From Mariniflexile jejuense (GTDB lineage Bacteria > Bacteroidota > Bacteroidia > Flavobacteriales > Flavobacteriaceae): 64,000 nt of DNA. The stretch is taken from assembly GCF_042675665.1 (NCBI RefSeq), contig NZ_JBHTJI010000001.1:1612001-1676000 (forward strand). The letters are read 5' to 3'. Under the pieces are notes generated by a model. The model had not been told where the DNA came from. It did no database searches and worked only from the letters and a program-made list of their open reading frames with translations. Position 1 is the first letter of the stretch, and the number at the start of each line of letters is the position of its first letter. Positions 35,401 to 43,081 of the stretch are shown piece after piece. Both the position numbers and the translations under genes were made by a program.

Positions 35401-35594
35401 TAAATAAATGGGGATTTACAGATTTAACATTCTCAGTTTACGGGCAAAATTTATTCTTATGGACTCCTTCAAACAATACGTTTGTTGACCCTGAAACCAC
35501 TACTTATGGTAATGGTTTACGAAGTGAATTTGGTGAGTTTGCAACGAATCCTTCACAAAGATCTTATGGCACAAGTATAAAATTCACATTCTAA
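32403..35594 (+). CDS. SusC/RagA-family TonB-linked outer membrane transporter
   Basis: TonB-dependent importer of the outer membrane, 1063 residues from the ATG at 32403 (MKTKFSGILTLLLAFVVQLTFAQ would be the signal peptide); the frame extends 10 codons further upstream but the signal begins here. A carboxypeptidase-regulatory-like domain (about 24-105: GTVSDGSGLPLPGATVLVKG) precedes the SusC signature LEEVVITAFGTQRQ and the plug domain (GNPLQSLSGKVAGVDISS, ITGSNSPLYIIDGSP). The barrel fills the rest and ends in YGTSIKFTF with a terminal aromatic residue. The SusD partner lies 18 bp downstream. No carbohydrate enzyme is near, so the substrate need not be a glycan. Confidence 0.95.
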   Translation: MKTKFSGILTLLLAFVVQLTFAQEKTISGTVSDGSGLPLPGATVLVKGTASGTSTDFDGKYSIKAKQGETLVISFVGYTTKETKVGSSNLINVTLSEDAQSLEEVVITAFGTQRQARSLSYAATKVTSEELTEVSTGNPLQSLSGKVAGVDISSPAQPGASTKVIFRGISSITGSNSPLYIIDGSPILDTNRSSIGSTSSFDAGSGLNDIDPNNIESINFLKGAAATSLYGSRGANGVIVINTKRGKNKLKVNVSSSIDLQEVARVPHFQQEFGTGWAGVSYSNVQGEGSTAQSNENGSWGPAFNGLVKPWSRIINNQQLIKAYIPLENNVRDFYNRGYSYNNSIGISGSNENSDVSFTFSRVDTDGVIPSDQDSFTKNNFGINAGTGSDKFKARFSANYGHIKQGAVPTGQGDDASFGKSLIQEMIQMPNDVSIVDMKDLSSLWNTPSYFYTPYASNPYITLASNVVDIEKDRFYGNANFTYLFNDKFSATYQLSTDIDNQTVKRYGSIIEYVPGSPQDLANANGVVGGVQEAKYTSRQFDTYFNLNYNAKINDKLSINALLGVNFNETNSDVLGVTVTDLDLPDYYELSNSASTPTISQSNAVKRVFGAYSQVELGYLEKYYLTLTARNDSSSSLPFEKNSYFYPSASFAAILADNNTVFSKLRLGWARIGNDTGAYQIFATAGQSTNAAYYGSITYPFGGVNGYEIFGRIENQSLKPEITDEIEIGTETRLFNNRINLDFTYYNRKTKDLIVDSPVASSTGYSTVTGNFVDLTNKGVEISLGIKPIVTDSFTWDATFTFTKNMSNVDKVRIEATEGETSKILIYNAYDTNFYAEEGKPLGVFYTPTPDKTDTGEYIANPDTGYYTYSGQEGYAGTSQRDFILGFKNTFKYKNFRLSMGLDWKQGGQMYSYTKRLSYFVGNAVETTYNGRNPFIIPNSVVSDGAGGYVENTTPVAYDDVTAFYNDSQNAAIEGEHIINKTFVRLRDLSLSYSVPTSLVNKWGFTDLTFSVYGQNLFLWTPSNNTFVDPETTTYGNGLRSEFGEFATNPSQRSYGTSIKFTF

Positions 35595-35612
35595 ATTTAA
35601 ATTATTGTACAA

Positions 35613-37064
35613 ATGAAAAATATAACTAAAAATATAGCTAGTTTACTTTTAACTAGTTTATTAGTATTTACTTCTTGTAATACTGATTTAGACATAAATA
35701 AAGACCCAGATTTATTAAGCCCAGACCAAGTTCCTATGTCTGCAGAGTTACCCGCTGCTATTACAGGTATTGGAGGTGCTACTGGATCTTATTTAGCAAT
35801 AGCTGGAGGTTTTTGGAGTCAATATTGGACACAAAGTGCTGTAGCCAATCAATACAAAGTAATTGATGATTATTCCTTAAACTCTTCAAATTCATTGATT
35901 ACTGGTTTTTGGTTTGCTATGTATGATGCTTTAACCGATGTTAAAAACATAAAAGCTAATGCTTTATCTGAAAAAAACTGGAATTATTATTTAATAGCTA
36001 CTACGCTTGAAGTGCATACTTCTCAAATTTTAGTAGATATTTTTGGATCAATACCATATTCTGAAGCTAACAACACAGCAATTTTAAATCCTAAATTTGA
36101 ACAACCTGATGTTGTATATGATAAAATGGTTGCCGATTTAACCGAAGCTTTAGGCAAAAATTTCCTTGAATCCCCAATAGAAAATTCACCTGGAAGTACT
36201 GATTTAATTTTTGGAGGTGATATGGATAAATGGAAACAATTTGCAAACACATTGTTATTAAAACTATATATGAGACAATCTCAAGTTAGACCTACAATAG
36301 CACAGAATGGTATAAATGCATTATTATCATCAGGTGTTGAATTTTTATCTACTGACGCTGCTATAACTCAATTTGCGAATGAAGATAGTAAAAGTAATCC
36401 TTTGTATGAATCTGATAGACGCCAACTAAATGTTGGAACTAACCTGCGTGCAAGTCAAACACTAGGCGGCTTTCTTTCTGCAAATTCAGATGCTAGGTTA
36501 GCCAAATACTACAATGGAACAACTTTTCAAGTTCAAGGTAATTTTGATGAAGGATCTAGTAATGCCTCTGTAGTTATACTTACAGCTACAGATCCATTAT
36601 ACTTTATTTCAAAATCGGAAAGTTTATTTTTACAAGCCGAAGCAGATGTTAGATATGGTTCAGGAACTAAAGCTAAATCACTATATGATGAAGCTGTAAA
36701 TGCATCTTTCAGTCGTTGGAACTTAACTTCTGGTTCACTTTTAACTGGCAACTATGCATACCCTAACGGTACAAGTTCTCAAAATTTAAAAGCTATTTTA
36801 ACTCAAAAATGGATATCTTGTTTCCCTGGAAATGGTTATGAAGCATTTTTTGAGCACAATAGAACTGGGATACCTAAAAAATCTGCTATATCTCAAACTA
36901 GTGCTTCTTATGTTCAAGGAGAGTTTGCTTATTCTGTAGAAGGAAAAACAGGAGGTAAATTTCCTAGAAGATTTGAGTATCCTTCAACAGAATTACAGAG
37001 AAACTCAAATGCTCCTAGTTCAATAATTTCAATTACTGAACCTGTTTGGTTTGATTTAAATTAA
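35613..37064 (+). CDS. SusD/RagB-family nutrient-binding lipoprotein
   Basis: Surface lipoprotein that forms the lid of the SusC transporter. The 483 residues start with a lipoprotein signal (LLVFTSC, C22). The body fits the SusD-like family with helical TPR-type elements (WNYYLIATTLEVHTSQILVD, FGSIPYSEA, KWKQFANTLLLKLYMRQSQ, ISKSESLFLQAEADVRYG). It ends in a conserved TQKWISCFPGNGYEAFFEHN region. It closely follows the SusC gene and precedes two small lipoproteins on the same strand; all four share the terminator at 38357. Confidence 0.93.
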   Translation: MKNITKNIASLLLTSLLVFTSCNTDLDINKDPDLLSPDQVPMSAELPAAITGIGGATGSYLAIAGGFWSQYWTQSAVANQYKVIDDYSLNSSNSLITGFWFAMYDALTDVKNIKANALSEKNWNYYLIATTLEVHTSQILVDIFGSIPYSEANNTAILNPKFEQPDVVYDKMVADLTEALGKNFLESPIENSPGSTDLIFGGDMDKWKQFANTLLLKLYMRQSQVRPTIAQNGINALLSSGVEFLSTDAAITQFANEDSKSNPLYESDRRQLNVGTNLRASQTLGGFLSANSDARLAKYYNGTTFQVQGNFDEGSSNASVVILTATDPLYFISKSESLFLQAEADVRYGSGTKAKSLYDEAVNASFSRWNLTSGSLLTGNYAYPNGTSSQNLKAILTQKWISCFPGNGYEAFFEHNRTGIPKKSAISQTSASYVQGEFAYSVEGKTGGKFPRRFEYPSTELQRNSNAPSSIISITEPVWFDLN

Positions 37065-37079
37065 TTAAAAGAAAAAAAA

Positions 37080-37820
37080 ATGAAAAATTTAAGTATATTT
37101 TTGTTAGTACTTCTTGGAGTTTTTACTTCATGTACTATTGATAACACAGACGGTGTTTCAAGTATTACAAATTACCCTATAATTACACTAAATGGTCCAG
37201 ATGTTCTATTTTTGAATCAAGGTGATACTTATACTGATGCAGGTGCTGTTTCTACAGAAGGTGGCGCAGTGATTGAAACCACAACATCTTTCTCTAAAGG
37301 AGTTTATTTTGGAGGAGATTTTGGCACTGATTCACCAGATTTATATTTTGTTACTTACTCCGCAATCAATAAAGATGGATTTCCAGGTACTGCAACTAAA
37401 ACAATTTGGGTAAAACCATCTACTGGTAATTTAACTTCTGATATATCAGGTCTTTATTCCTCTGATGTTCAAAGAGGTCCATCATTTTCTGTTACGGCTC
37501 AATATTCAGCTTTGAATTATGTATTTATTAAAAAAATAGGTACAAATAAATATGCAATTTCAGATGCCGTTGGAGGATATTATGACATAGGCCGAGGATA
37601 TGGTTCTAATTATGCTACATCAGACGCAACAATAACAGTAAACGATTTAGCTACAAATAGCTTTTCATTTACCCCTGGACCAATTGCAGCCTTTGGAATC
37701 ACATTAAATATGTCTAATATGGTTGTTGATGCTACAACAAAAACAATAACATTCACATCTACATATGGCACTGCATCTTCTGGTGTATTTAAAATACAAT
37801 TAAAACAAGTTCAATTATAA
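37080..37820 (+). CDS. Lipoprotein with DUF5011/BT_2262-like domains
   Basis: A 246-residue exported lipoprotein (signal MKNLSIFLLVLLGVFTSC, C18). The first part resembles an immunoglobulin-like DUF5011 domain (ITLNGPDVLFLNQGDTYTD through TATKTIWVKP at about 30-118). The second half is rich in Gly, Tyr and Thr and matches the downstream partner proteins often found after SusC/SusD pairs in Bacteroidota. It probably helps capture substrate at the cell surface. No catalytic motif is seen and the ligand is unknown. Confidence 0.72.
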   Translation: MKNLSIFLLVLLGVFTSCTIDNTDGVSSITNYPIITLNGPDVLFLNQGDTYTDAGAVSTEGGAVIETTTSFSKGVYFGGDFGTDSPDLYFVTYSAINKDGFPGTATKTIWVKPSTGNLTSDISGLYSSDVQRGPSFSVTAQYSALNYVFIKKIGTNKYAISDAVGGYYDIGRGYGSNYATSDATITVNDLATNSFSFTPGPIAAFGITLNMSNMVVDATTKTITFTSTYGTASSGVFKIQLKQVQL

Positions 37821-37831
37821 AAAAATACTAT

Positions 37832-38332
37832 ATGAAAAATATAAAAATTAAATCTGTTTTAGGAGCATTAACACTGATAATGTTTCTAAGTTTGACTTCA
37901 TGTGATGAAGTTGAAGATAATGATGTAGGAGGTTCTAAAGTTGAAGCTATGGCTGGTGATTGGTATGTTCAAACCTTCGTAGGGCAAAATTTAGCACTTG
38001 ATTATTCATTAATCACTACCTATAACACAGCCTCAAATAGTGCAAATGAAATGTGGATAAATGACAATGGTCATATTTGGGAATTTTTAGCCAAAACACC
38101 TGTAAATCTGTCTGCTCTAACTTTTTCCGGGAATAACTTAGCTAGTGATTTTGATGGATACCAAATTACTGTTAATATTACAAATGGTAAGATAACAAAA
38201 GGTGATGTAATAACCCCTGCTGGAAATCCAACAGATGGAATATCTTTTGATATCGAATTTTCAGATGATCCTGGAACTATTTATACTATGAAAGGTTACA
38301 AAAGAACTGGTTTTGCTGATGATGAGCATTAA
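37832..38332 (+). CDS. Small lipoprotein, putative lipid-binding (calycin-like) family
   Basis: A 166-residue lipoprotein (MKNIKIKSVLGALTLIMFLS signal, lipobox LTSC, C24). The acidic residues right after the Cys (DEVEDND) are compatible with a surface-export signal of Bacteroidota lipoproteins. The mature part (GDWYVQTFVGQNLALDYSL, then EMWINDNGHIWEFLAKT) fits the beta-barrel family annotated as lipid-binding putative hydrolase, commonly the fourth gene of SusC-SusD-BT_2262 operons. It ends with a terminator. The lipid-binding label is a family name, not something the sequence proves. Confidence 0.65.
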   Translation: MKNIKIKSVLGALTLIMFLSLTSCDEVEDNDVGGSKVEAMAGDWYVQTFVGQNLALDYSLITTYNTASNSANEMWINDNGHIWEFLAKTPVNLSALTFSGNNLASDFDGYQITVNITNGKITKGDVITPAGNPTDGISFDIEFSDDPGTIYTMKGYKRTGFADDEH

Positions 38333-38356
38333 TTAGTTTTCATTTTTACATTTTAT

Positions 38357-38390
38357 AAAGCCGAAGAAAATAATTTCTTCGGCTTTTTTT
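38357..38390 (+). terminator. Intrinsic terminator of the SusC/SusD operon
   Basis: AAAGCCGAAGAAA (38357-38369) pairs with TTTCTTCGGCTTT (38374-38386) in a 13-bp stem with loop ATAA, followed by a T run. It is 25 bp after the last lipoprotein gene and 14 bp before rlmB. Confidence 0.92.
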
Positions 38391-38403
38391 ATACCTTTAA
38401 CCC

Positions 38404-39150
38404 ATGGAAAACCAAACACAAATTTTTGGAATACGAGCTGTAATTGAAGCTATAAATGCTGGAGAAACTATTGATAAAGTTTTTTTGCAAAAGGGTTTAA
38501 AAGGTGATCTTTTTAGTGAACTAGAGTCATTATTAAACAAAAATTCTATAAACATATCATATGTGCCTGTTGAAAAACTTAACAGACTTACCAATAAAAA
38601 CCATCAAGGTGCTGTTGCTCAAATTTCACCTATTGCATTTTATGATTTAGAAACACTAGTACTCAATGTTATAGAATCTGGAAAAATACCTTTGTTTTTA
38701 TTATTAGATCAATTAAGCGATGTTAGAAATTTTGGAGCCATTATACGTACTGCTGAATGTACTGGTGTTTCTGGAATTATTATCCAGAAAAAAGGTGGCG
38801 CTCCTGTAAATGGTGATACTATTAAAACAAGTGCAGGTGCTGTTTTTAAAGTACCTGTTTGTAAAGTGGACCACATAAAAGATGCTGTATTTTACATGCA
38901 ATCGTCAGGTATTAAAGTGATTGCTGCTACCGAAAAAACAGATAATACCTTATACGATGTTACTTTTACTGAACCTTGTGCTATTATTATGGGTTCGGAG
39001 GATAGAGGTATAAATCCTTCAATTTTAAAGGTGGTTGATGCTAAAGCAAAATTGCCTATACTTGGAGATATTGAATCTTTAAATGTTTCGGTTGCTTGTG
39101 GCGCTTTTTTGTATGAAGTGGTTAGACAAAGATTGACAATTGACAACTAA
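38404..39150 (+). CDS. rlmB: 23S rRNA (guanosine-2'-O-)-methyltransferase RlmB
   Basis: SpoU-family enzyme that 2'-O-methylates the P-loop guanosine (G2251 in E. coli numbering) of 23S rRNA. The 248 residues carry an N-terminal substrate-binding domain (FGIRAVIEAINAGETIDKVF) and the knotted SPOUT domain with the three motifs: LLDQLSDVRNFGAIIRTAEC (motif 1), GSEDRGINPSIL (motif 2) and LPILGDIESLNVSVACG (motif 3). It starts just after the terminator of the lipoprotein operon and converges on the rhomboid gene, 3 bp away. Confidence 0.93.
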   Translation: MENQTQIFGIRAVIEAINAGETIDKVFLQKGLKGDLFSELESLLNKNSINISYVPVEKLNRLTNKNHQGAVAQISPIAFYDLETLVLNVIESGKIPLFLLLDQLSDVRNFGAIIRTAECTGVSGIIIQKKGGAPVNGDTIKTSAGAVFKVPVCKVDHIKDAVFYMQSSGIKVIAATEKTDNTLYDVTFTEPCAIIMGSEDRGINPSILKVVDAKAKLPILGDIESLNVSVACGAFLYEVVRQRLTIDN

Positions 39151-39153
39151 TAA

Positions 39154-39888
39154 TTATAAATTATCGCTACTTTTCTCTTTAAAAATGTAATTTATATCTG
39201 ATTGATTTTGTTCCTCTTTAGGTTCTATTTTTTCAATGAAATTGCCGTTTTCATCAAAATGCTTTAAGAATGGGTCGTTAGAGTCATTATAGTTTGGTGT
39301 TTCCCATTCAAACTTATTAGGTTTAGCAATTGATTTTTTGAATAAAAAAGCAAATAATAAGCCTGTTATTAAACCTGAAAGATGGCCTTCCCATGATACG
39401 CCATCTTCAAGTGGTAATGCATACCAAATCATACTTCCGTAAAGGAAAACAACTAAAAGTGATAATGCTATAAGCCTATAATGTTTTGCTATAACACCTT
39501 TAAAAAATATGAAACTTACTAAAACGTAAATAAGTCCGCTTGCTCCAATATGGTATGATGGTCTACCAATACTCCATGTTAAAAACCCAGACACTATAAT
39601 ACCATATAGTAATACTTTCCAAGCGATTTGCCTGTAAAAATAGAATAATGCCGTTGACAATACGAAAAGTGGTATGGTATTATGATATAGATGGGAAATG
39701 CTACCGTGTATAAACGGACTTAATACCACGCCAGACAACCCATGTAATGTTTGCGGATAAATACCAAATTTATTAAAATGATACCCAAAACGTACTTCAA
39801 ACCAATACACCAACCAAATGGTTAGTACAAAAAAGATTGGGTAGGCTATAACACCAGTTGAAAATTTAAAAGGATCTTGGTTATTCAT
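39154..39888 (-). CDS. Rhomboid-family intramembrane serine protease
   Basis: A 244-residue inner-membrane protease with six hydrophobic segments. The catalytic pair is visible: S117 in HIGASGLIY and H169 in WEGHLSGL, with the oxyanion-type HxxxN region at HLYHN (N70). A hydrophilic C-terminal tail after about residue 195 is likely cytoplasmic. No substrate can be read from context; the neighbours rlmB and rarA are unrelated housekeeping genes. Confidence 0.9.
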   Translation of the reverse strand: MNNQDPFKFSTGVIAYPIFFVLTIWLVYWFEVRFGYHFNKFGIYPQTLHGLSGVVLSPFIHGSISHLYHNTIPLFVLSTALFYFYRQIAWKVLLYGIIVSGFLTWSIGRPSYHIGASGLIYVLVSFIFFKGVIAKHYRLIALSLLVVFLYGSMIWYALPLEDGVSWEGHLSGLITGLLFAFLFKKSIAKPNKFEWETPNYNDSNDPFLKHFDENGNFIEKIEPKEEQNQSDINYIFKEKSSDNL

Positions 39889-40116
39889 AAAAATAAAGAT
39901 AGCAAATAGTTAACCAATTTTGTATAAATGCTAAAATGGCAGTTGGGTGCATGAGCGATTGAGCGGTTTGTTTGAAATCCTTTTTGTTTTACTAAAAAAA
40001 ACAAAAAGATTGAGTAGCGAAAGCGCGACCCCGATTTTTTTCGGGGACATGCCATATAAATAAAACTTAATTAAAATGAGATTCAAGTTTTAACAAGAAA
40101 TAGTTAATTTTACAAT
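39889..40116. repeat. Intergenic palindromic repeat, copy 1
   Basis: The gap between divergent rhomboid and rarA genes holds an A/T hairpin (AATCC plus TTTTTGTTTT at 39976-39990 against AAAACAAAAAGATT ending at 40011). After it comes GAGTAGCGAAAGCGCGA and a second hairpin CCCCGA / TCGGGG (40029-40046) with six T in the loop. Because the flanking genes diverge, it cannot be a gene terminator for either. A related element with AATCCTTTTT and AAAAAGATTG lies at 55016-55047. Confidence 0.55.
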
Positions 40117-41394
40117 ATGAATGAGCCTTTAGCAGAACGTTTAAGACCCAAAACTTTAGCCGACTATGTGAGTCAAACCCACTTAGTTGGTACACATGGT
40201 ACGTTAACGCAACATATAAAACAAGGTTTGATTCCGTCGATGATTTTTTGGGGTCCGCCGGGTACTGGTAAAACAACCTTGGCTAATATTATAGCATCGG
40301 AATCTGGCAGACCTTTTTTCGCTTTGAGTGCCATAAATTCGGGCGTTAAAGATATTCGGGATGTTATTGATAAGGCTAAACAAAGTGGTGGTTTATTTAC
40401 TACTAAAAACCCTATTTTGTTTATTGATGAAATACATAGGTTTAGTAAATCGCAACAAGATTCATTACTACAAGCTGTTGAAAAGGGTTGGATTACGCTA
40501 ATTGGGGCAACTACCGAAAACCCTAGTTTTGAGGTTATTCCTGCACTTTTATCGCGTTGCCAAGTTTATATTTTAAATGCGTTTAACAAAAATGATTTAG
40601 AGACGCTTTTAAAACGCGCTATTGAAACGGATGTACATTTATCTAAAAAAAACATAAAACTTGAAGAAACAACTGCTATTTTAAGGCTTTCTGGTGGTGA
40701 TGCTAGAAAACTGTTGAATATTTTTGAATTAATAGTGAATTCTGAAGACTCGGATGATATTACGATTACTGATGCATTAGTATCACAAAAAATTCAAAAC
40801 AACACAGCACGCTATGATAAAACTGGCGAACAGCATTATGATATTATTTCGGCTTTTATAAAATCTATTCGTGGTAGCGACCCAAATGCTGCCGTGTATT
40901 GGTTAGCTCGCATGATTGAAGGTGGTGAAGATGTAAAATTTATTGCTAGACGTTTATTAATTCTGTCAAGCGAAGATATTGGTAATGCCAACCCAACGGC
41001 ATTGGTTATTGCAAATAACACATTTCAGGCAGTTGCTACTATTGGTTATCCAGAATCTAGAATTTTATTAAGTCAATGTGCTACTTATTTGGCTTGTTCG
41101 CCAAAAAGTAACGCATCTTACACAGCTATTGGCAAAGCACAACAATTGGTGCGTGAAACGGGTGATTTATCGGTGCCTTTAGATATTAGAAATGCACCAA
41201 CCAAACTTATGAAAGAGCTTGGTTATGGCGAAAACTATCAATACGCACATAATTACGAAAATAACTTTGCCAACCAAGAGTTTATGCCCGATGCCTTAAA
41301 AAATACAAAGCTTTACGACCCTGGAAACAACGCTAGAGAAAATACCGATAGAGCGTTTTTAAGACAGCGTTGGAAAGATAAATATGGGTATTAG
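40117..41394 (+). CDS. rarA: Replication-associated recombination protein A (RarA/MgsA)
   Basis: AAA+ ATPase acting at stalled replication forks, related to clamp loaders. The 425 residues open with LAERLRPKTLADYVSQTHLV. The Walker A is FWGPPGTGKTTLANI (about 45-58), Walker B LFIDEIHRFSKSQQD, sensor 1 GATTENPSFEV. The C-terminal tetramerisation region (GSDPNAAVYWLARMIEGGED) and the ending EFMPDALKNTKLYDPG are typical. The upstream gap contains the palindromic repeat described separately. Confidence 0.95.
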   Translation: MNEPLAERLRPKTLADYVSQTHLVGTHGTLTQHIKQGLIPSMIFWGPPGTGKTTLANIIASESGRPFFALSAINSGVKDIRDVIDKAKQSGGLFTTKNPILFIDEIHRFSKSQQDSLLQAVEKGWITLIGATTENPSFEVIPALLSRCQVYILNAFNKNDLETLLKRAIETDVHLSKKNIKLEETTAILRLSGGDARKLLNIFELIVNSEDSDDITITDALVSQKIQNNTARYDKTGEQHYDIISAFIKSIRGSDPNAAVYWLARMIEGGEDVKFIARRLLILSSEDIGNANPTALVIANNTFQAVATIGYPESRILLSQCATYLACSPKSNASYTAIGKAQQLVRETGDLSVPLDIRNAPTKLMKELGYGENYQYAHNYENNFANQEFMPDALKNTKLYDPGNNARENTDRAFLRQRWKDKYGY

Positions 41395-41473
41395 CTTGTT
41401 GTTAAGTTGTGTGTTGTTAAATGGGAAAATTTATTTCAGCTTAATACTTTAACGACAAAAAACGTAATGTTTA

Positions 41474-42349
41474 TTAAAACTTGATATTAAGCACTTCCTG
41501 TTTTAAAACATTGTTTTCATAATATTCTAAAATCCAGTTATTAACTTTTTTGTATAGCGTAGCGTTTTTGTTTTCTACTAAAAAAACATCAGCAATACCT
41601 GTTTTTTTTATTTTGTAAACTACTTTGGGTGTACTATCAACTAATTGAAACCCATTTTCTATTACTTGTGCATATAAAACACCTGTTGGCACTTCGTTTA
41701 CAGGTGTGTTAACAATTACAGGTTCTTTCACTATAACTTCCTTAACAGGAGTTTCTGTTACGGTTTCTACTTTTGTTTCAACTTTATCTGCTATTACAGT
41801 TTCTTTTTCCTTTTTTAGGTTTTGAATTTCTTCTTTTAATTGCTGTATTTCTTTTGAAACTTCGTTAGCTATTACTTTCTCTTCTATAATTGTTGTTGTT
41901 GCAACCGAAGTACTTGGTTCGTATTTATAATTTAAAGCTTCAACAGATTCAAAAGCTGCACGCAATGCTTCTGTATACGCTCGATTATATTCTTTTTCTC
42001 TACTTTCACCTATATCAGAAGTAAAAACAACTTGGTCGTCACAATTTTTAAGTTCTATTGCCAACTTCGTTTTAAACATACCTGAATCTTTTATTAAATT
42101 AGATTTTAATGCTAAACATCTGTTTTTAACCAAATCGTCTGGGTATTTACTACCTTCCATTAGTGCCTTAAAACCATATTTATTAAATAAAAATTCGGTT
42201 AAAGAATTTAATTGGTATTGGTCGTTTTCTTTTAAAAAATCGTATTTATTTGGTACAATTACATATTTATAATTGTTTAATTTAGATTGTGAAAACAGAC
42301 TTGATGCTGTAAAGAACATTAGAAGTATTGCAATATATTTAGCTTTCAT
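41474..42349 (-). CDS. Secreted protein of unknown function with coiled coil
   Basis: No family was recognised. The 291 residues begin with a signal peptide (MKAKYIAILLMFFTASSLFS-Q). Residues 25-135 form a globular domain (KYVIVPNKYDFLKENDQYQL, LNSLTEFLFNKYGFKALMEG) whose wording resembles conserved Flavobacteriaceae periplasmic proteins. Residues about 163-190 are a charged heptad region (IQQLKEEIQNLKKEKETV), followed by a Val/Glu/Pro-rich linker and a C-terminal beta-like part (VVYKIKKTGIADVFLVENKN). It lies next to a YjjG-type phosphatase but in a separate frame 42 bp away. It is likely periplasmic or envelope-bound. Confidence 0.75.
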   Translation of the reverse strand: MKAKYIAILLMFFTASSLFSQSKLNNYKYVIVPNKYDFLKENDQYQLNSLTEFLFNKYGFKALMEGSKYPDDLVKNRCLALKSNLIKDSGMFKTKLAIELKNCDDQVVFTSDIGESREKEYNRAYTEALRAAFESVEALNYKYEPSTSVATTTIIEEKVIANEVSKEIQQLKEEIQNLKKEKETVIADKVETKVETVTETPVKEVIVKEPVIVNTPVNEVPTGVLYAQVIENGFQLVDSTPKVVYKIKKTGIADVFLVENKNATLYKKVNNWILEYYENNVLKQEVLNIKF

Positions 42350-42391
42350 TTTTTTAATTTATAATTTTAACTCTTGTTGTAAAGATACACT

Positions 42392-43081
42392 TTATAAGTA
42401 TTTTTTTAATTCTATTAAGCCTTTAATTTGTTTAACGGTTGTTTCATTTTTCATGTTATTGGTATCAAAATAAATAACATCCATTCCTACATTTAAAGCA
42501 CCTTCAATATCTGCTTCATAACCATCACCTATCATGATGCTTCTAGTTACTTCTGTTTGCGCTTTTTCTAAAGCATAATGAAAAATTTGTGGATGTGGTT
42601 TTTTTATACCAATATCTTCACCATTTGTAATTGTTTTAAAATAATGGTGAATGTTTGATTTTGTTAATTTTCTATACTGAACTTCTTCAAATCCGTTTGA
42701 AATAATATGCAGGTTATACTTCAAACTTAAATAATCTAGAATTTCAATGGTATTCTCAAATAAATAATTATTATCGGTTAAATAGGTAATATAATCGTTT
42801 GATAATTTCTCAATCATGGCATCATCAACATGCACGTTTGTTGCTGTAAATGTGTCTTTTAAACGACCAAAACGCAATACTTCTTTTTTAATTTCAGCAT
42901 CTCTATATAACTTCCAATATTGAAAGTTGATATCGCGATAATGTGATAAAAACTCTTTCAAATTAATGTTTATTGCATTCATTTTGAAAATCTTATCGAA
43001 TGTTAACTCGGAGTTTTTATCAAAATCCCAAAGGGTATGGTCTAAATCAAAAAAAACATCTGTTATACCATTAATTTTCAT
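42392..43081 (-). CDS. YjjG-family noncanonical pyrimidine nucleotidase (HAD superfamily)
   Basis: A 229-residue HAD phosphatase expected to dephosphorylate noncanonical or damaged pyrimidine nucleotides. Motif I is FFDLDHTLWDF (D12 nucleophile, D14), motif II HIISNGFEEVQYRK, the Lys of motif III is in IGIKKPHPQIF, and motif IV MIGDGYEADIEGALNVG. It overlaps the end of the upstream deacetylase-like gene by 11 bp, so translation is probably coupled, although the functions have no obvious link. Confidence 0.87.
   Translation of the reverse strand: MKINGITDVFFDLDHTLWDFDKNSELTFDKIFKMNAININLKEFLSHYRDINFQYWKLYRDAEIKKEVLRFGRLKDTFTATNVHVDDAMIEKLSNDYITYLTDNNYLFENTIEILDYLSLKYNLHIISNGFEEVQYRKLTKSNIHHYFKTITNGEDIGIKKPHPQIFHYALEKAQTEVTRSIMIGDGYEADIEGALNVGMDVIYFDTNNMKNETTVKQIKGLIELKKYL

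Noticed and set aside
39976..40046. Terminator for rarA or the rhomboid gene
   Set aside because: Both genes start on either side of this element and run away from it, so it cannot end either transcript.
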